This document shows, one piece after another, positions 32,867 to 43,125 of a stretch of 64,000 bases of DNA. Origin of the DNA: Homoserinimonas aerilata. Lineage in GTDB: Bacteria > Actinomycetota > Actinomycetes > Actinomycetales > Microbacteriaceae. The stretch is taken from positions 1,302,001-1,366,000 of the forward strand of contig NZ_VFOM01000001.1 in assembly GCF_006716125.1 (NCBI RefSeq), read 5' to 3'. A model generated the notes under the pieces. It searched no databases. It was not told the origin of the DNA and worked only from the letters and a program-made list of their open reading frames with translations. Numbering within the stretch: the stretch's first letter is position 1; every line of letters starts with the position of its first letter. A program made the translations under genes and the position numbers.

Positions 32867-33638
32867 TGAAGTTCCACTCCCCCGTCTCGACGGACGTGGT
32901 GACGGCGGTCGCCGCGATCACGACGCCGATCAGCAGAAGCGCCCACTCGTTACGCCCGAAGTGCGATTCGCGTGCCCAGCTTCGCTCGGTGGGCCCGCCG
33001 AAACCGCGCGCCTCCATGGCGGTCGCGAGCTTGCTGCCGCGCCGGATGGAGAGCACGAGCAGCGCGAAGGCCTGCCCGAAGAGGCGGCGGATGCGTCCGC
33101 TGTCGGCGAGTCCGCGCGCCCTACGGGCCAGTTCGAGGGATTTCCAGTCGTCGAGGAAGAGCCCGACCAGCCGCAGGCCGGCGAGTGCACCCAGCACGAA
33201 GCGGGCGGGCAGCTTCACGATCTGGGCGAGCCCGTCGGCGAGGTCGGTGGGGTCGACGGTGATGAACAGCACAACCCCGGGCAGGGCGATGGCGAGCAGC
33301 CGCAGCACTGTGGCGACGGCCAACTCGATGGATCCGTCGGTCACGTGCACGAACATCCACTCGAGATGGCTCGCCCCTGAGGCCTTGCCGTAGAGCAGGA
33401 TGGTGAGGCCCGCGAAGGGCGCCGCGATCCAGATGGGCGAGGTGCGCAGCAGCAGTGTTCTGGCCCGCACGCCGGCGAACGCGAGCAGCGGGAGCTCAAG
33501 CGCGAGGGCGACGGATGCCGACACCCAGTCGATCGACAGCACGAGAGTGAAGGCGATGAGCAGCGCCGTGGCGAGTTTCGCGACGGGGTTCACCGTGTGG
33601 ATGGCCGCGGTGCCCCGGGCCTGGACGAGCGCGCTCAC
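32853..33638 (-). CDS. ykoC: ECF transporter transmembrane (T) component, YkoC-like
   Basis: A 261-residue membrane protein that couples the ATPases to the substrate-binding S component. It has an N-terminal NPVAKLATALL segment, five or so membrane helices, and the two EcfT coupling motifs (ELARRARG and AMEARGFG). GTG 33638 overlaps the ykoD stop by 4 bases (GTGA), so it is translated in step with ykoD. The gene order S-A-T downstream of a TPP riboswitch matches YkoEDC, the HMP/thiamine-precursor importer. Confidence 0.88.
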   Translation of the reverse strand: MSALVQARGTAAIHTVNPVAKLATALLIAFTLVLSIDWVSASVALALELPLLAFAGVRARTLLLRTSPIWIAAPFAGLTILLYGKASGASHLEWMFVHVTDGSIELAVATVLRLLAIALPGVVLFITVDPTDLADGLAQIVKLPARFVLGALAGLRLVGLFLDDWKSLELARRARGLADSGRIRRLFGQAFALLVLSIRRGSKLATAMEARGFGGPTERSWARESHFGRNEWALLLIGVVIAATAVTTSVETGEWNFIAAP

Positions 33639-35131
33639 GGTGTGACCTTGGCGCCGTCGAGGCGGTATTCGGATGTCGCCAGGGCGTCGACGAAGGCGGC
33701 ATCGTGTGTGACCGCAATGGCGGCGCTGCCCTCGTCGAGCAGTTCGGCGAGCAGTGCGAGCAGTTCCTGCCAGGTGCGGGAATCCTGCCCGAAGGTCGGC
33801 TCGTCGAGCACGAGCACATCGGGCCGGGTGGCGAGCACTGTGGCGACGGAGAGTCGCCGCTTCTCGCCGCCCGACAGCGTGAAGGGGTTGGCATTGGCCA
33901 GCCTGTCGAGGCGCAGCCGCTGCAGCAGTTCGTCGACCCTGTTGGAGATGACGGATGCTTCGAGCTTCAGTGCGCGCGGCCCGACGGCGAGTTCCTCCCG
34001 CACTGTGCCGGCCAGGAACTGGTGCTCGGGGTCCTGGAACACGGTGCCGATGCGGGTGAGCAGTTGCCGGGACTTCCAGCGGATGGGGTGCGGCCCCGCG
34101 CCGGCGGCGAGCTCCTCAGCCGCGACGACGGCTCCGTCTGCCGGGGGCAGCAGCCCCGCGAGGGTGAGCCCCAGCGTCGACTTTCCGGCCCCATTGGGAC
34201 CCGTTATGGCGAGGGCCTCGCCGCGACGCAGCTCCAGTTCGAGGCCCGAGCGCAGCACGGTGCCGCCCGGGCGCGCGATCGCCAGCGACTCGGTACGGAG
34301 CAGATGTGCCGCAGAGAGCGAGGCGGGGGCCCGGCGAACCGGCTGCGCGGGCGGGTGACCCGGAACCCACACCCCCGCTGCGGAGAGCCGGACTCCCTCG
34401 TTCTCGAGCACCGCATCCGGAACGCCATCGGCGATCACACCACCGTCAGCACCCAGGATGACGACCCTGTCGACGAGCCGCCGCCACACCTCGACGCGGT
34501 GCTCGATGACGACGAGCGTGGTGCCGCTGCGGTCGAGCACGCGCGCCACCGCATCCCGCACCTCCGTCACACCCTCGGGGTCGAGGTTCGCGGTCGGCTC
34601 GTCGAGCAGCAGCATTCGGGGGCGCATCGCGAGCACGCCGGCGAGGGCGAGCCGCTGCTTCTGCCCGCCGGAGAGCTTCGATGTGGGGTGGTCGAGGGGC
34701 AGGTCGAGCCCGACGGCGTCGAGTGCCTCGCCGACCCTGCGCCAGGTCTCATCGCGGGGAATGCCGAGGTTCTCGCATCCGAATGCCACGTCGTCGCCGA
34801 CGCGGGCCAGCACGACCTGGGAGTCGGGGTCCTGCAGCACGAGCCCTGTCGTGCCCCGGCCGGCCTCCGGCTCGATGCCGTCGACCAGCAGGCTTCCGCA
34901 CCGCTCGCCCTCGTCGTCACCCCCGAGCACTCCGGCGAGCGCATGCATGAGCGTCGACTTGCCGGCTCCGGATGCCCCGAGCAGCAGCACGCGCTCCCCC
35001 GCCGCGATCTCCAGATCGACATCACTGACCGCCCAGCCTCGGCGACCGGCATGGCGCCACCCCCAGCCGCGGGCGCTGACCGTGGCGCCGACGGCCGGGT
35101 GCCGCGCATCGAAGGTGGGTGTGATGTTCAG
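33635..35131 (-). CDS. ykoD: ECF transporter ATPase with two fused ABC domains, YkoD-like
   Basis: Two ABC ATPase domains in one chain. First: Walker A GASGAGKST, signature LSGGQKQRLA, Walker B LLLDEPTANLD. Second: GPNGAGKST, LSGGEKRRLS, LVLDEPTFGQD. Tandem ATPases are typical of YkoD, energising HMP/thiamine-precursor import. No ATG, GTG or TTG occurs in frame between the ykoE stop and the first conserved residues. CTG 35131 overlaps the ykoE stop as CTGA, in the place where an ATGA overlap would be expected, and gives 498 residues; GTG 35209 inside ykoE is the nearest ordinary start. The start therefore is uncertain, the function is not. Confidence 0.9.
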   Translation of the reverse strand: MNITPTFDARHPAVGATVSARGWGWRHAGRRGWAVSDVDLEIAAGERVLLLGASGAGKSTLMHALAGVLGGDDEGERCGSLLVDGIEPEAGRGTTGLVLQDPDSQVVLARVGDDVAFGCENLGIPRDETWRRVGEALDAVGLDLPLDHPTSKLSGGQKQRLALAGVLAMRPRMLLLDEPTANLDPEGVTEVRDAVARVLDRSGTTLVVIEHRVEVWRRLVDRVVILGADGGVIADGVPDAVLENEGVRLSAAGVWVPGHPPAQPVRRAPASLSAAHLLRTESLAIARPGGTVLRSGLELELRRGEALAITGPNGAGKSTLGLTLAGLLPPADGAVVAAEELAAGAGPHPIRWKSRQLLTRIGTVFQDPEHQFLAGTVREELAVGPRALKLEASVISNRVDELLQRLRLDRLANANPFTLSGGEKRRLSVATVLATRPDVLVLDEPTFGQDSRTWQELLALLAELLDEGSAAIAVTHDAAFVDALATSEYRLDGAKVTP

Positions 35132-35739
35132 GCCTCCACCGTCGCTTCCCTGCCCGCCGCGAAGCGGTTCAGCGCGCCTGTCTTTGCGAGGCCGCGCGCC
35201 GCGAGCCACGAGAGCAGGCCCGCGAGAACAGCGCCGGAGATGATCGAGGCGATCACGTACACGGTGGAGAACAGCGCGTCTGCGCCCGCGTACCAGAGCA
35301 CGAGGTCGTTGATGGCCATCGCGAGGCCGGCACCCATGCCCGCGAGCACGGCCACGTACACGCGCCAGTTGGCGTACAGGAAGATGGCGAACACGAGCTC
35401 GGCGCCGAGTCCCTGCACGATGCCGGAGACGAGCGTGAGCGGGCCCCACACATTGCCGATGAGAGCCGAGACGGTCGCCGCCAGAAGCTCGCCATACAGG
35501 GCTGCGCCCGGCTTGCGGATGACGAGGGCCGTGATGACGCCGGCGAAGAGCCACATACCGTAGGAGAGGGCCTGCAGCCCGGGCAGCGCCGCCTTCAGGG
35601 GGGCACTGAGCGGCTCGTAGGCGCTGTTCCAGACGACGAAGATCAGGCCGGCCGCGACGCCGATGACGCTGGCGACGACGATGTCGACGACACGCCAACG
35701 GTGATTGCGCTTGGGGGCGGTGAAAGCTGTGCTGCTCAT
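35128..35739 (-). CDS. ykoE: ECF transporter substrate-binding (S) component, YkoE-like
   Basis: A 203-residue protein with about six membrane segments, first gene of the operon. The layout and motifs (short basic N-terminus before VVDIVVASVIGVAAGLIF, the conserved GxxxYG and NVWGPLTLVSGIVQGLGAE segments) fit YkoE, which binds hydroxymethylpyrimidine or a related thiamine precursor. The TPP riboswitch 140 nt upstream makes the thiamine link strong. ATG 35739 has only a weak ribosome site (AGAGAC). Confidence 0.9.
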   Translation of the reverse strand: MSSTAFTAPKRNHRWRVVDIVVASVIGVAAGLIFVVWNSAYEPLSAPLKAALPGLQALSYGMWLFAGVITALVIRKPGAALYGELLAATVSALIGNVWGPLTLVSGIVQGLGAELVFAIFLYANWRVYVAVLAGMGAGLAMAINDLVLWYAGADALFSTVYVIASIISGAVLAGLLSWLAARGLAKTGALNRFAAGREATVEA

Positions 35740-35877
35740 GCTCTGTCTCTTTCGGATCTCATGGCGAAGACCTGGGCGGGCGGGCGCCCGTCACGCGAGC
35801 GCGATGAAGGGTGCGGGCTGCGCGCCGGGGCGCACACTCGCTGGCCTCTTTCAAGAAGGCAGAATGACATCCGATAT

Positions 35878-35966
35878 CCCTCCCTGCGCTGGCATGATCC
35901 AGATCAGGTTCGACGGTCGAAGCTTGGAGTAGCTTCCTCTCAGCCCGGCTCACCGGACTCCCGTGT
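35878..35966 (-). promoter_or_regulatory. TPP (THI-box) riboswitch
   Basis: Read on the minus strand this stretch has both TPP-sensing halves: GGGAGTCCGGTGAGCC with GCTGAGAGG, and, after the variable stem, GAACCTGATCTGGATCATGC followed by CAGCGCAGGGA. It lies upstream of ykoE in the same direction. TPP binding should shut off ykoEDC and the kinase gene. The 140-nt expression platform shows no clear T-run terminator, so control at translation initiation is likelier. Confidence 0.97.
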
Positions 35967-36038
35967 ACGACGCAACTCTACTCCATGAGCCGCACGCGAA
36001 CCCTATGCACGACGCCAGAAGAGGATGATACTGGCGGT

Positions 36039-36146
36039 ATGGAAACCGTGATGGTGACGATCATCGCCACATCCCTGAGCATCGGCTTCATCCTGGGCAT
36101 CGTGTCCGTGATCCAGCTCTCGCGCAACGCCGGCCACCACCGGTAG
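36039..36146 (+). CDS. Possible 35-residue single-span membrane peptide
   Basis: A short frame of 35 codons from ATG 36039 to TAG 36146, in the gap between the riboswitch and sufU. Apart from a few end residues the peptide is one hydrophobic helix (VTIIATSLSIGFILGIVSVI) ending in QLSRNAGHHR, which is a plausible membrane anchor with a positive, cytosolic tail. An AGAGGA lies about 13 nt upstream, rather far. Nothing is known of its role; it may also be chance. Confidence 0.4.
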   Translation: METVMVTIIATSLSIGFILGIVSVIQLSRNAGHHR

Positions 36147-36159
36147 GGAGCCTCACCGC

Positions 36160-36184
36160 GCGGCCCGCGCAGCACGTGGGCCGC
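36160..36184. terminator. GC-rich hairpin downstream of sufU
   Basis: GCGGCCC (36160-36166) pairs with GGGCCGC (36178-36184) around an 11-nt loop, between the short membrane-peptide frame and the end of sufU. There is no T-run; a GC-hairpin terminator is possible for both directions. Confidence 0.4.
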
Positions 36185-36198
36185 AGAACAGCCCTGCG

Positions 36199-37967
<1,769 letters not shown>

Positions 37968-38097
37968 CTAGAACCGTTCGCTGTGCTGCGACATTCCTTG
38001 CGTTTCAGCGGGCGTCTGCTGGCAGACTCGTGTCATCGACTTCACTCCCGCATCCTTCGACTGGTCGGCGCTGTTCTCGCGCGCCGAGCCCGTCGAC

Positions 38098-38757
38098 GTG
38101 CCCGTGCCGGTGCTGCTGGTCATCGTGGCCGTCGCTGTGGCGCTCAGCGTTCCGCGGGCTACGTGGCGGTGGTTCGGCCTGTTCACCACGCTCGTGCACG
38201 AGCTCGGCCACGCGGTGGCGGCGATCCTGACCGGGCGCGTCGTGCACGGCATCCGCATCCGTCGGAATCATTCGGGCGATGCGCTCAGCAGCGGGCGAGG
38301 TGCTCTCGGCACCATCGTCAGCGGCGTCATGGGCTACCCGGCGCCGGCGATCGTCGGCGCTGCGCAGCTGTGGAGTGTGGCCAACGGCTACACCGCCGTG
38401 GCGCTCTTCGCCGGCGGCGTCGCGCTCGTGCTGACCCTGCTGGTGATCCGCAACCTGTTCGGCTTTCTGGTGGTTCTGGCGTCGGCCGCAACGAGCGGCG
38501 CCCTGTGGTTCTTCGCGAGCCCCCAGGTGCAGAGCTACGCGCTGCTCGTGCTCGGTATCGCCCTGCTGATCGGCTCGGTGCGCGGGCTGCTCACAGTGAT
38601 CAGCGTGCACGTGTCACGACGCGAGCAACTGGGTACATCGGATGCTTACCTGCTCTTTCGCAGGACCGGCATCCCGTCGCCGCTGTGGCTGGCCCTGTTT
38701 GTGGGCGTAATCGGCGGCTGTGTTGTCTTCGCCGTGCCGTTATATCTGCCGGCGTAG
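38098..38757 (+). CDS. M50-family membrane metallopeptidase (site-2 protease-like)
   Basis: An integral membrane protein of about 219 residues with the zinc motif HELGH at 34-38 inside the second hydrophobic segment and about six further hydrophobic stretches. It lacks a PDZ domain and fits the short M50B-like proteins common in actinobacteria. The frame is open further upstream, with a plausible F/W-containing stretch, but has no ordinary start there, so GTG 38098 is a minimal choice. It stands between sufS (divergent) and the winged-helix gene (convergent). Substrate unknown. Confidence 0.75.
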   Translation: MPVPVLLVIVAVAVALSVPRATWRWFGLFTTLVHELGHAVAAILTGRVVHGIRIRRNHSGDALSSGRGALGTIVSGVMGYPAPAIVGAAQLWSVANGYTAVALFAGGVALVLTLLVIRNLFGFLVVLASAATSGALWFFASPQVQSYALLVLGIALLIGSVRGLLTVISVHVSRREQLGTSDAYLLFRRTGIPSPLWLALFVGVIGGCVVFAVPLYLPA

Positions 38758-38802
38758 CCTCGCAACTCAGGATGAGTGCTCTACCCTGTTCCCACCTGGT
38801 GA

Positions 38803-39405
38803 TCATGCTGCGGTCTCGCCGAGAGAAATCTCAACCAGAGGCCCGTCCTTGACTGCCGTCAGGAAGGCATCCGAGTGTCGTTCCCAGGCATCTCTGCTGA
38901 CCGCGCGGATGTTGACCTCACGCCCCAGAATCGCCGTGGCTTCTCCTGCTGTTTCGTAGATTCGCATGCGGTCAGCATTTCCTATGGCTACGACATCGAT
39001 GTCGTTGGGGTCGCTGCCCGTGACTCCCTGGTAGCGCGCCGCCCATGAGCCGAAGAGGTGGGCTTCCTCAATGCCGGGCACCCCGGCGAGGAGCGAGGGC
39101 AGCACGGCGAGCGGGCCGTATGCGTAGCGGATGACGGTGGCCATCGCCTCGAAGATCGGGTGCTCCGCATTGACGCTGAGGTAGCGATTGCGGCCGGAGG
39201 TGCGCTCCTTGATGAAGCCTGCTTCGACCAAGCGGTCGATGTCGCGGAGGATGGTGGGAAGACTCACCCTGGCCTCCCCTGCGAGTTCTGTCGCGCGGTA
39301 TTCACGAGACGGATGCAGGTAGAGGGCGGCGAGCATCCGCCCCTGCGTATCCGAGCGCAGGATTGGCGTAAGCGTGGGCACTCTTGGTTTCATAAAACCA
39401 ATCAT
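38803..39405 (-). CDS. Winged-helix DNA-binding protein fused to a nucleotidyltransferase-like domain
   Basis: The 200-residue protein has an N-terminal winged helix-turn-helix (about 18-75, with the TELAGEARVSLPTILRDIDR recognition region), then a minimal nucleotidyltransferase-like domain with GSWAARYQG followed by DPNDIDVV (GS...DxD). Such HTH-NTase proteins can act as autorepressors or as antitoxin-type nucleotidyltransferases. A palindromic A/T-rich site covers its start, consistent with autoregulation. ATG 39405 and ATG 39393 are both possible; neither has a ribosome site. It lies 19 nt after the DUF1801 gene. Local base composition around the start is much lower in GC than the surroundings. 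Confidence 0.75.
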   Translation of the reverse strand: MIGFMKPRVPTLTPILRSDTQGRMLAALYLHPSREYRATELAGEARVSLPTILRDIDRLVEAGFIKERTSGRNRYLSVNAEHPIFEAMATVIRYAYGPLAVLPSLLAGVPGIEEAHLFGSWAARYQGVTGSDPNDIDVVAIGNADRMRIYETAGEATAILGREVNIRAVSRDAWERHSDAFLTAVKDGPLVEISLGETAA

Positions 39406-39416
39406 AAATTTGGTTT
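39384..39416. promoter_or_regulatory. Candidate operator: three alternating TTGGTTT/AAACCAA half-sites
   Basis: TTGGTTT (39384-39390), AAACCAA (39395-39401) and TTGGTTT (39410-39416) form two overlapping inverted repeats across the start codon of the winged-helix/nucleotidyltransferase gene. The spacing and AT-richness fit an autoregulatory operator; binding is inferred. Confidence 0.6.
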
Positions 39417-39424
39417 ATTGAAAG

Positions 39425-39871
39425 TCAGGTGTTTTCGTCACCACTGTTTTTCGATGATTCTGCGGCGCGGTGGCCGAAGGTGCCGTCGGTGACCGTCTTC
39501 CACGACGCGGTGATGATGCCCTCCAGCACGGCGAGGTCAACCTCGGAGAGCCGCTTGATGTAGAGGCAGCCGACACCGGTGCTGTGCGGGCCGAGCCGGC
39601 CGAGCGCATCGGCGTGGGCACCCACCCCGTCGGGCAGGTAGATCGTTGTTGCCGCCTTGCGCGGCGAGAACCCGGCGGCGGGCGCGTCGCCCTCACGACC
39701 GCTCGCGTACCTGTAGTGGTACTGGCCGAAGCCCACGATCGTGGGGCCCCACAGCCCCGGGGCGATGCCTGTGATGCGCTCGATCAGGTCGATCATGATG
39801 CGCGCATCCTCTCGACGGATGTCGCTCGGAACCCGGTCGATGAATGCGGTGACGTCGTCGCGGTCTGTCAT
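39425..39871 (-). CDS. DUF1801 (YdhG-like) domain protein
   Basis: A 148-residue protein of the DUF1801 family, small alpha/beta proteins related to the frataxin-like fold: the GLWGPTIVGFGQYHYRYASG segment, FSPRKAATTIYL and a late KRLSEVDL helix are characteristic. Biochemical role unknown. It lies 46 nt downstream of the SNF2 helicase gene and 19 nt upstream of the winged-helix/nucleotidyltransferase gene on the same strand, so all three may be co-transcribed in part. Confidence 0.82.
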   Translation of the reverse strand: MTDRDDVTAFIDRVPSDIRREDARIMIDLIERITGIAPGLWGPTIVGFGQYHYRYASGREGDAPAAGFSPRKAATTIYLPDGVGAHADALGRLGPHSTGVGCLYIKRLSEVDLAVLEGIITASWKTVTDGTFGHRAAESSKNSGDENT

Positions 39872-39917
39872 GCCTCCATGATCCCTCGTGCGAACAGAAC
39901 TGCCAATGGGTTTGCGT

Positions 39918-42900
39918 TCAGCCGAGCAGTTCTCGTAGCTCTTCTGCAGTGAGCGCCGAACCGAACAGCTGCTCGTCGTCGATTACCGCGTCGAACAGTG
40001 CCGCCTTGCGCCGGCCGAGCGCCATGACCTTCTCCTCTATCGTGTCGGCAGCGATCATCCGGTAGACCATGACGTTGCGGTGCTGCCCGATGCGATGCGT
40101 GCGGTCGATGGCCTGATCTTCGGCGGCGGGGTTCCACCACGGGTCGAGCAGGAACACGTAGTCGGCCTCGGTGAGGTTGAGCCCGAAGCCGCCAGCCTTC
40201 AGACTGATCAGGAACACGGGCGCTTCCCCCTCCTTGAACGCGCTGATGACGGCCTGCCGGTCACGGGTACTGCCGTCGAGGTACTGATAGCGGATGCCCG
40301 CCGCGTCGAGGCGTTCGGCCGCCTTGCGCAGATAGCCGGTGAACTGGCTGAAGACGAGCGCCCTGTGCCCCTCCGCAACGACGTCGTCGAGCTGTTCGAA
40401 CAGCGCGTCGAGTTTGCTCGACGGCACCCCGCCGTTCGCGGGGTCGATGAGGGAGGCATCGAGTGCGAGCATCCGCAGCAGCGTCAACGACCGGAACACG
40501 ATCATGCGATTGCGGTCGAGGTCGTCGAGCAGCCCGAACAGTTTGCGGCGCTCGCGCGTGAGATACAGCTCGTAGACCTCGCGATGCTCCGGCGCGAGCT
40601 CCACGACGATGGTCTGCTCCTGCTTCTCCGGCAGGTCCGCGGCGACAGCCTGCTTGGTGCGGCGCAGCATGAATGGGCGGATGCGTCGCCGCAGTTTGGC
40701 GAGGCGCTCGGCGCGCATGCCCTCCGCCACAGCAGGTGCGTTGCCTGCTCCGACGCCCGTGCTGATGCCGGCGGCCGGGCGCTCGATCGGGCGAACATAG
40801 TCTTCGGCGAATCGGCGCGGGGAGGCGAACAGGCCCGGTGCGACGATCGCGAACAGGGCGTGCAGCTCGGTGAGTGAGTTCTCCATGGGCGTGCCGCTGA
40901 GGGCGAGCGTGAACCGCACCTGCAGGTCTCGGGCACATTCGTGGATGCGTGACATGCGGTTCTTCACGAACTGGGCCTCATCGAGCACAAGCCCCGACCA
41001 TCCGGTGCTCGTGGCTACCGCCTGATAGGCATCGAAGTCGAGACGCAGCAGCGCGTAGCTGGTCACGACGATGTGGGCCCCCGCCGCGACATCCGCGATG
41101 CGCAGCCCGCCCGCAGCCTCCGTCGAGGTCACGTGACGCACCGTGAGGCCCGGCGTGAATCTGGCCGCCTCGGCCACCCAGCCGGGGGCGACGGAAGTGG
41201 GGGCGACGACAAGGAACGGCGCCGTCGCATCCGTGTCGTGGGCGTGCTGCATGAGCGCGAGCGCCTGCACCGTCTTGCCGAGCCCCATGTCGTCGGCGAG
41301 CACGCCGCCGAGCCGGTGCCGCCAGAGGTGGGCGAGCCAGGAGAAACCTTCGGCCTGGTAGGGCCGCAACTCCGCGGTGAGACTGGGCGGCGGGTCGACC
41401 GGCCGCGGGCCGTCTCCGGCCGCATCCGCGAGCAGTTCACGCCATTCGAGTGCTGGCTCGGCCTCATCGGCGAGATCCTCGAAGTCGGCCCACAGGCTCG
41501 TCTGGTGCCGGCCGATGACGGGCACGGTGTCCCATTCGGCGAGCTCGGCGGCCTCGGCGATGAGATCGGCGAGCGGCGCGAAGAGCGGATGCTGCAGCGA
41601 AAGGTGCGTGCCGTCGACGAGCAGCAGCCGGCGCTTACCCGCGGCGAGCGCCTTGAACAGCGGTGTGAACGGTATCGTGCGGTCGTCGACGGTAACCGTG
41701 ACGCCGAGGTCGAACCAGTCGACCTTCTCACTCGGCACGGCCGAGACGGAGAGTTTGGGTGTTCCGGTGAGCTCGCGGTAGTCGGCTTTCACGCCGGCGA
41801 TGACCACATCCACGCCGGGCAGCCGTTTCAGCGCGGACAGCTCGCGTGTGGCGAATTCTGCGGCGTCGATGCCTCGGAGGGTCACGGGCGAGGGCAGGCC
41901 CCCATTCACATTCAGCCGGGCGTCGGGCATCCACTCGTCGGGCAGGATGCCTGCGGGGATCACCTCGGCGAGCGTGGGAGGGGTGCCGCGGCGCTGCGAT
42001 GTCCAGTGCCACTCCAGATCGAGTACATGGCGGGGGCGGTGGGTTGCCGTGAGCACGAGCCGCGGTGGTGCGGGCGGCGGGATCTTCACGGTGCTGTCGC
42101 CACTGCGCACCGCAGTGCGGTCGAGCAGTTCGGGCAGGAAGCTGCCGGTGAACTCGTCGACGCCGTCGGCGGGCACGTCGATCCCGTCTCCGATGCGGCC
42201 GCGACCGCCGAGCAGCTGGAGCTGTTCCGGGGTGAACCGGCCTGGTGCGCCGGTCTCGCTGGTCGTGGGGGCCGGTGCGATCACGATCGTGCGCGGCTTA
42301 CCGTCGTCGAAGGCGTAGACGCCGTGGGCACCGATCGCACGAGCATGCTGGATGTCGTGATCGCGACCATCGATGAGCAGTTGGGGTTCGACACGGATGC
42401 CGCCCGCAGTATCCCTGCGCATGTCAAGCACCGGCTCGGCGGCCTGGGCGACGCGCACCTCGGTGCCGCTGGCCCCGACGACGAGGATGCCGAGGCTGCG
42501 CGCCTGCTCGAGCAGCGCCCACAGCACGGGGTTCGTGTAGTCGTCGAGCATCACCCAGTCGGCGTCGCGGCCCGTGCCGAGCAGGTCGGCCGCCCTGTAC
42601 AGCGCCGCGAACTGGCTGAACCAGCGCTGCTGCTCCGGGTCCAGATTCTGTCGGTTGAGTTGGTGCGGCAGATTCGTCCAACTGAGGTTGCCGCGCGACC
42701 AGCCGCGCGCGGTGCGGGCAACGGGCCTCGCGCCGAGCCTGCATGCCGCCGATGGCTCGTCCGTGCGCCCGACGGCGCGCGTGACGGGGCCGTTCCACCG
42801 GTGGGTGGTGCGCGGGATCAGTTCTCGCAGCTCGAGTTGAAGAGCCAACTGTGTGTATGGCGTGGGCGTCGCATCCGGCACCGTCGTCAGATAGTCGCCG

Positions 42901-42992
42901 AGGGTTTCGCGCCACCGGGCGGTGTCGCCTGCAGTGCTGCCGTCTGCGCCCTCGCCCCGGCCTGATGACGGGTCGGGTTCGGTGCGGGCCAT
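39918..42992 (-). CDS. SNF2-family DEAD/DEAH-box helicase (HepA-like)
   Basis: A 1024-residue ATP-dependent DNA translocase-type protein. The C-terminal half carries the SNF2 motor: LRPYQAEGFSWL, Walker A DDMGLGKT, the DEAQ box (LDEAQFVKN), SGTPMEN, and the second lobe with LVFSQFTGY, LISLKAGGFGLNL and the arginine-finger motif QAIDRTHRIGQ. The N-terminal 500 residues have no zinc-binding SWIM motif that I can see and are of unknown fold. Related proteins occur in stand-alone form and in defence systems, but no other defence gene is adjacent here. It is divergent from the sigma-factor gene. Confidence 0.9.
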   Translation of the reverse strand: MARTEPDPSSGRGEGADGSTAGDTARWRETLGDYLTTVPDATPTPYTQLALQLELRELIPRTTHRWNGPVTRAVGRTDEPSAACRLGARPVARTARGWSRGNLSWTNLPHQLNRQNLDPEQQRWFSQFAALYRAADLLGTGRDADWVMLDDYTNPVLWALLEQARSLGILVVGASGTEVRVAQAAEPVLDMRRDTAGGIRVEPQLLIDGRDHDIQHARAIGAHGVYAFDDGKPRTIVIAPAPTTSETGAPGRFTPEQLQLLGGRGRIGDGIDVPADGVDEFTGSFLPELLDRTAVRSGDSTVKIPPPAPPRLVLTATHRPRHVLDLEWHWTSQRRGTPPTLAEVIPAGILPDEWMPDARLNVNGGLPSPVTLRGIDAAEFATRELSALKRLPGVDVVIAGVKADYRELTGTPKLSVSAVPSEKVDWFDLGVTVTVDDRTIPFTPLFKALAAGKRRLLLVDGTHLSLQHPLFAPLADLIAEAAELAEWDTVPVIGRHQTSLWADFEDLADEAEPALEWRELLADAAGDGPRPVDPPPSLTAELRPYQAEGFSWLAHLWRHRLGGVLADDMGLGKTVQALALMQHAHDTDATAPFLVVAPTSVAPGWVAEAARFTPGLTVRHVTSTEAAGGLRIADVAAGAHIVVTSYALLRLDFDAYQAVATSTGWSGLVLDEAQFVKNRMSRIHECARDLQVRFTLALSGTPMENSLTELHALFAIVAPGLFASPRRFAEDYVRPIERPAAGISTGVGAGNAPAVAEGMRAERLAKLRRRIRPFMLRRTKQAVAADLPEKQEQTIVVELAPEHREVYELYLTRERRKLFGLLDDLDRNRMIVFRSLTLLRMLALDASLIDPANGGVPSSKLDALFEQLDDVVAEGHRALVFSQFTGYLRKAAERLDAAGIRYQYLDGSTRDRQAVISAFKEGEAPVFLISLKAGGFGLNLTEADYVFLLDPWWNPAAEDQAIDRTHRIGQHRNVMVYRMIAADTIEEKVMALGRRKAALFDAVIDDEQLFGSALTAEELRELLG

Positions 42993-43125
42993 CCAGCAAG
43001 TGTGCCACCGGCCGCCGACACCGCTTCGCCGTGGATGGTGTGAGCCGCACCCTCCGGCTTCGCCGGCTGCAAGACTGTCGTGTGGCCGACCTCACGTTTC
43101 GGGTCTCCCCCTCGTCTACCTGGTG

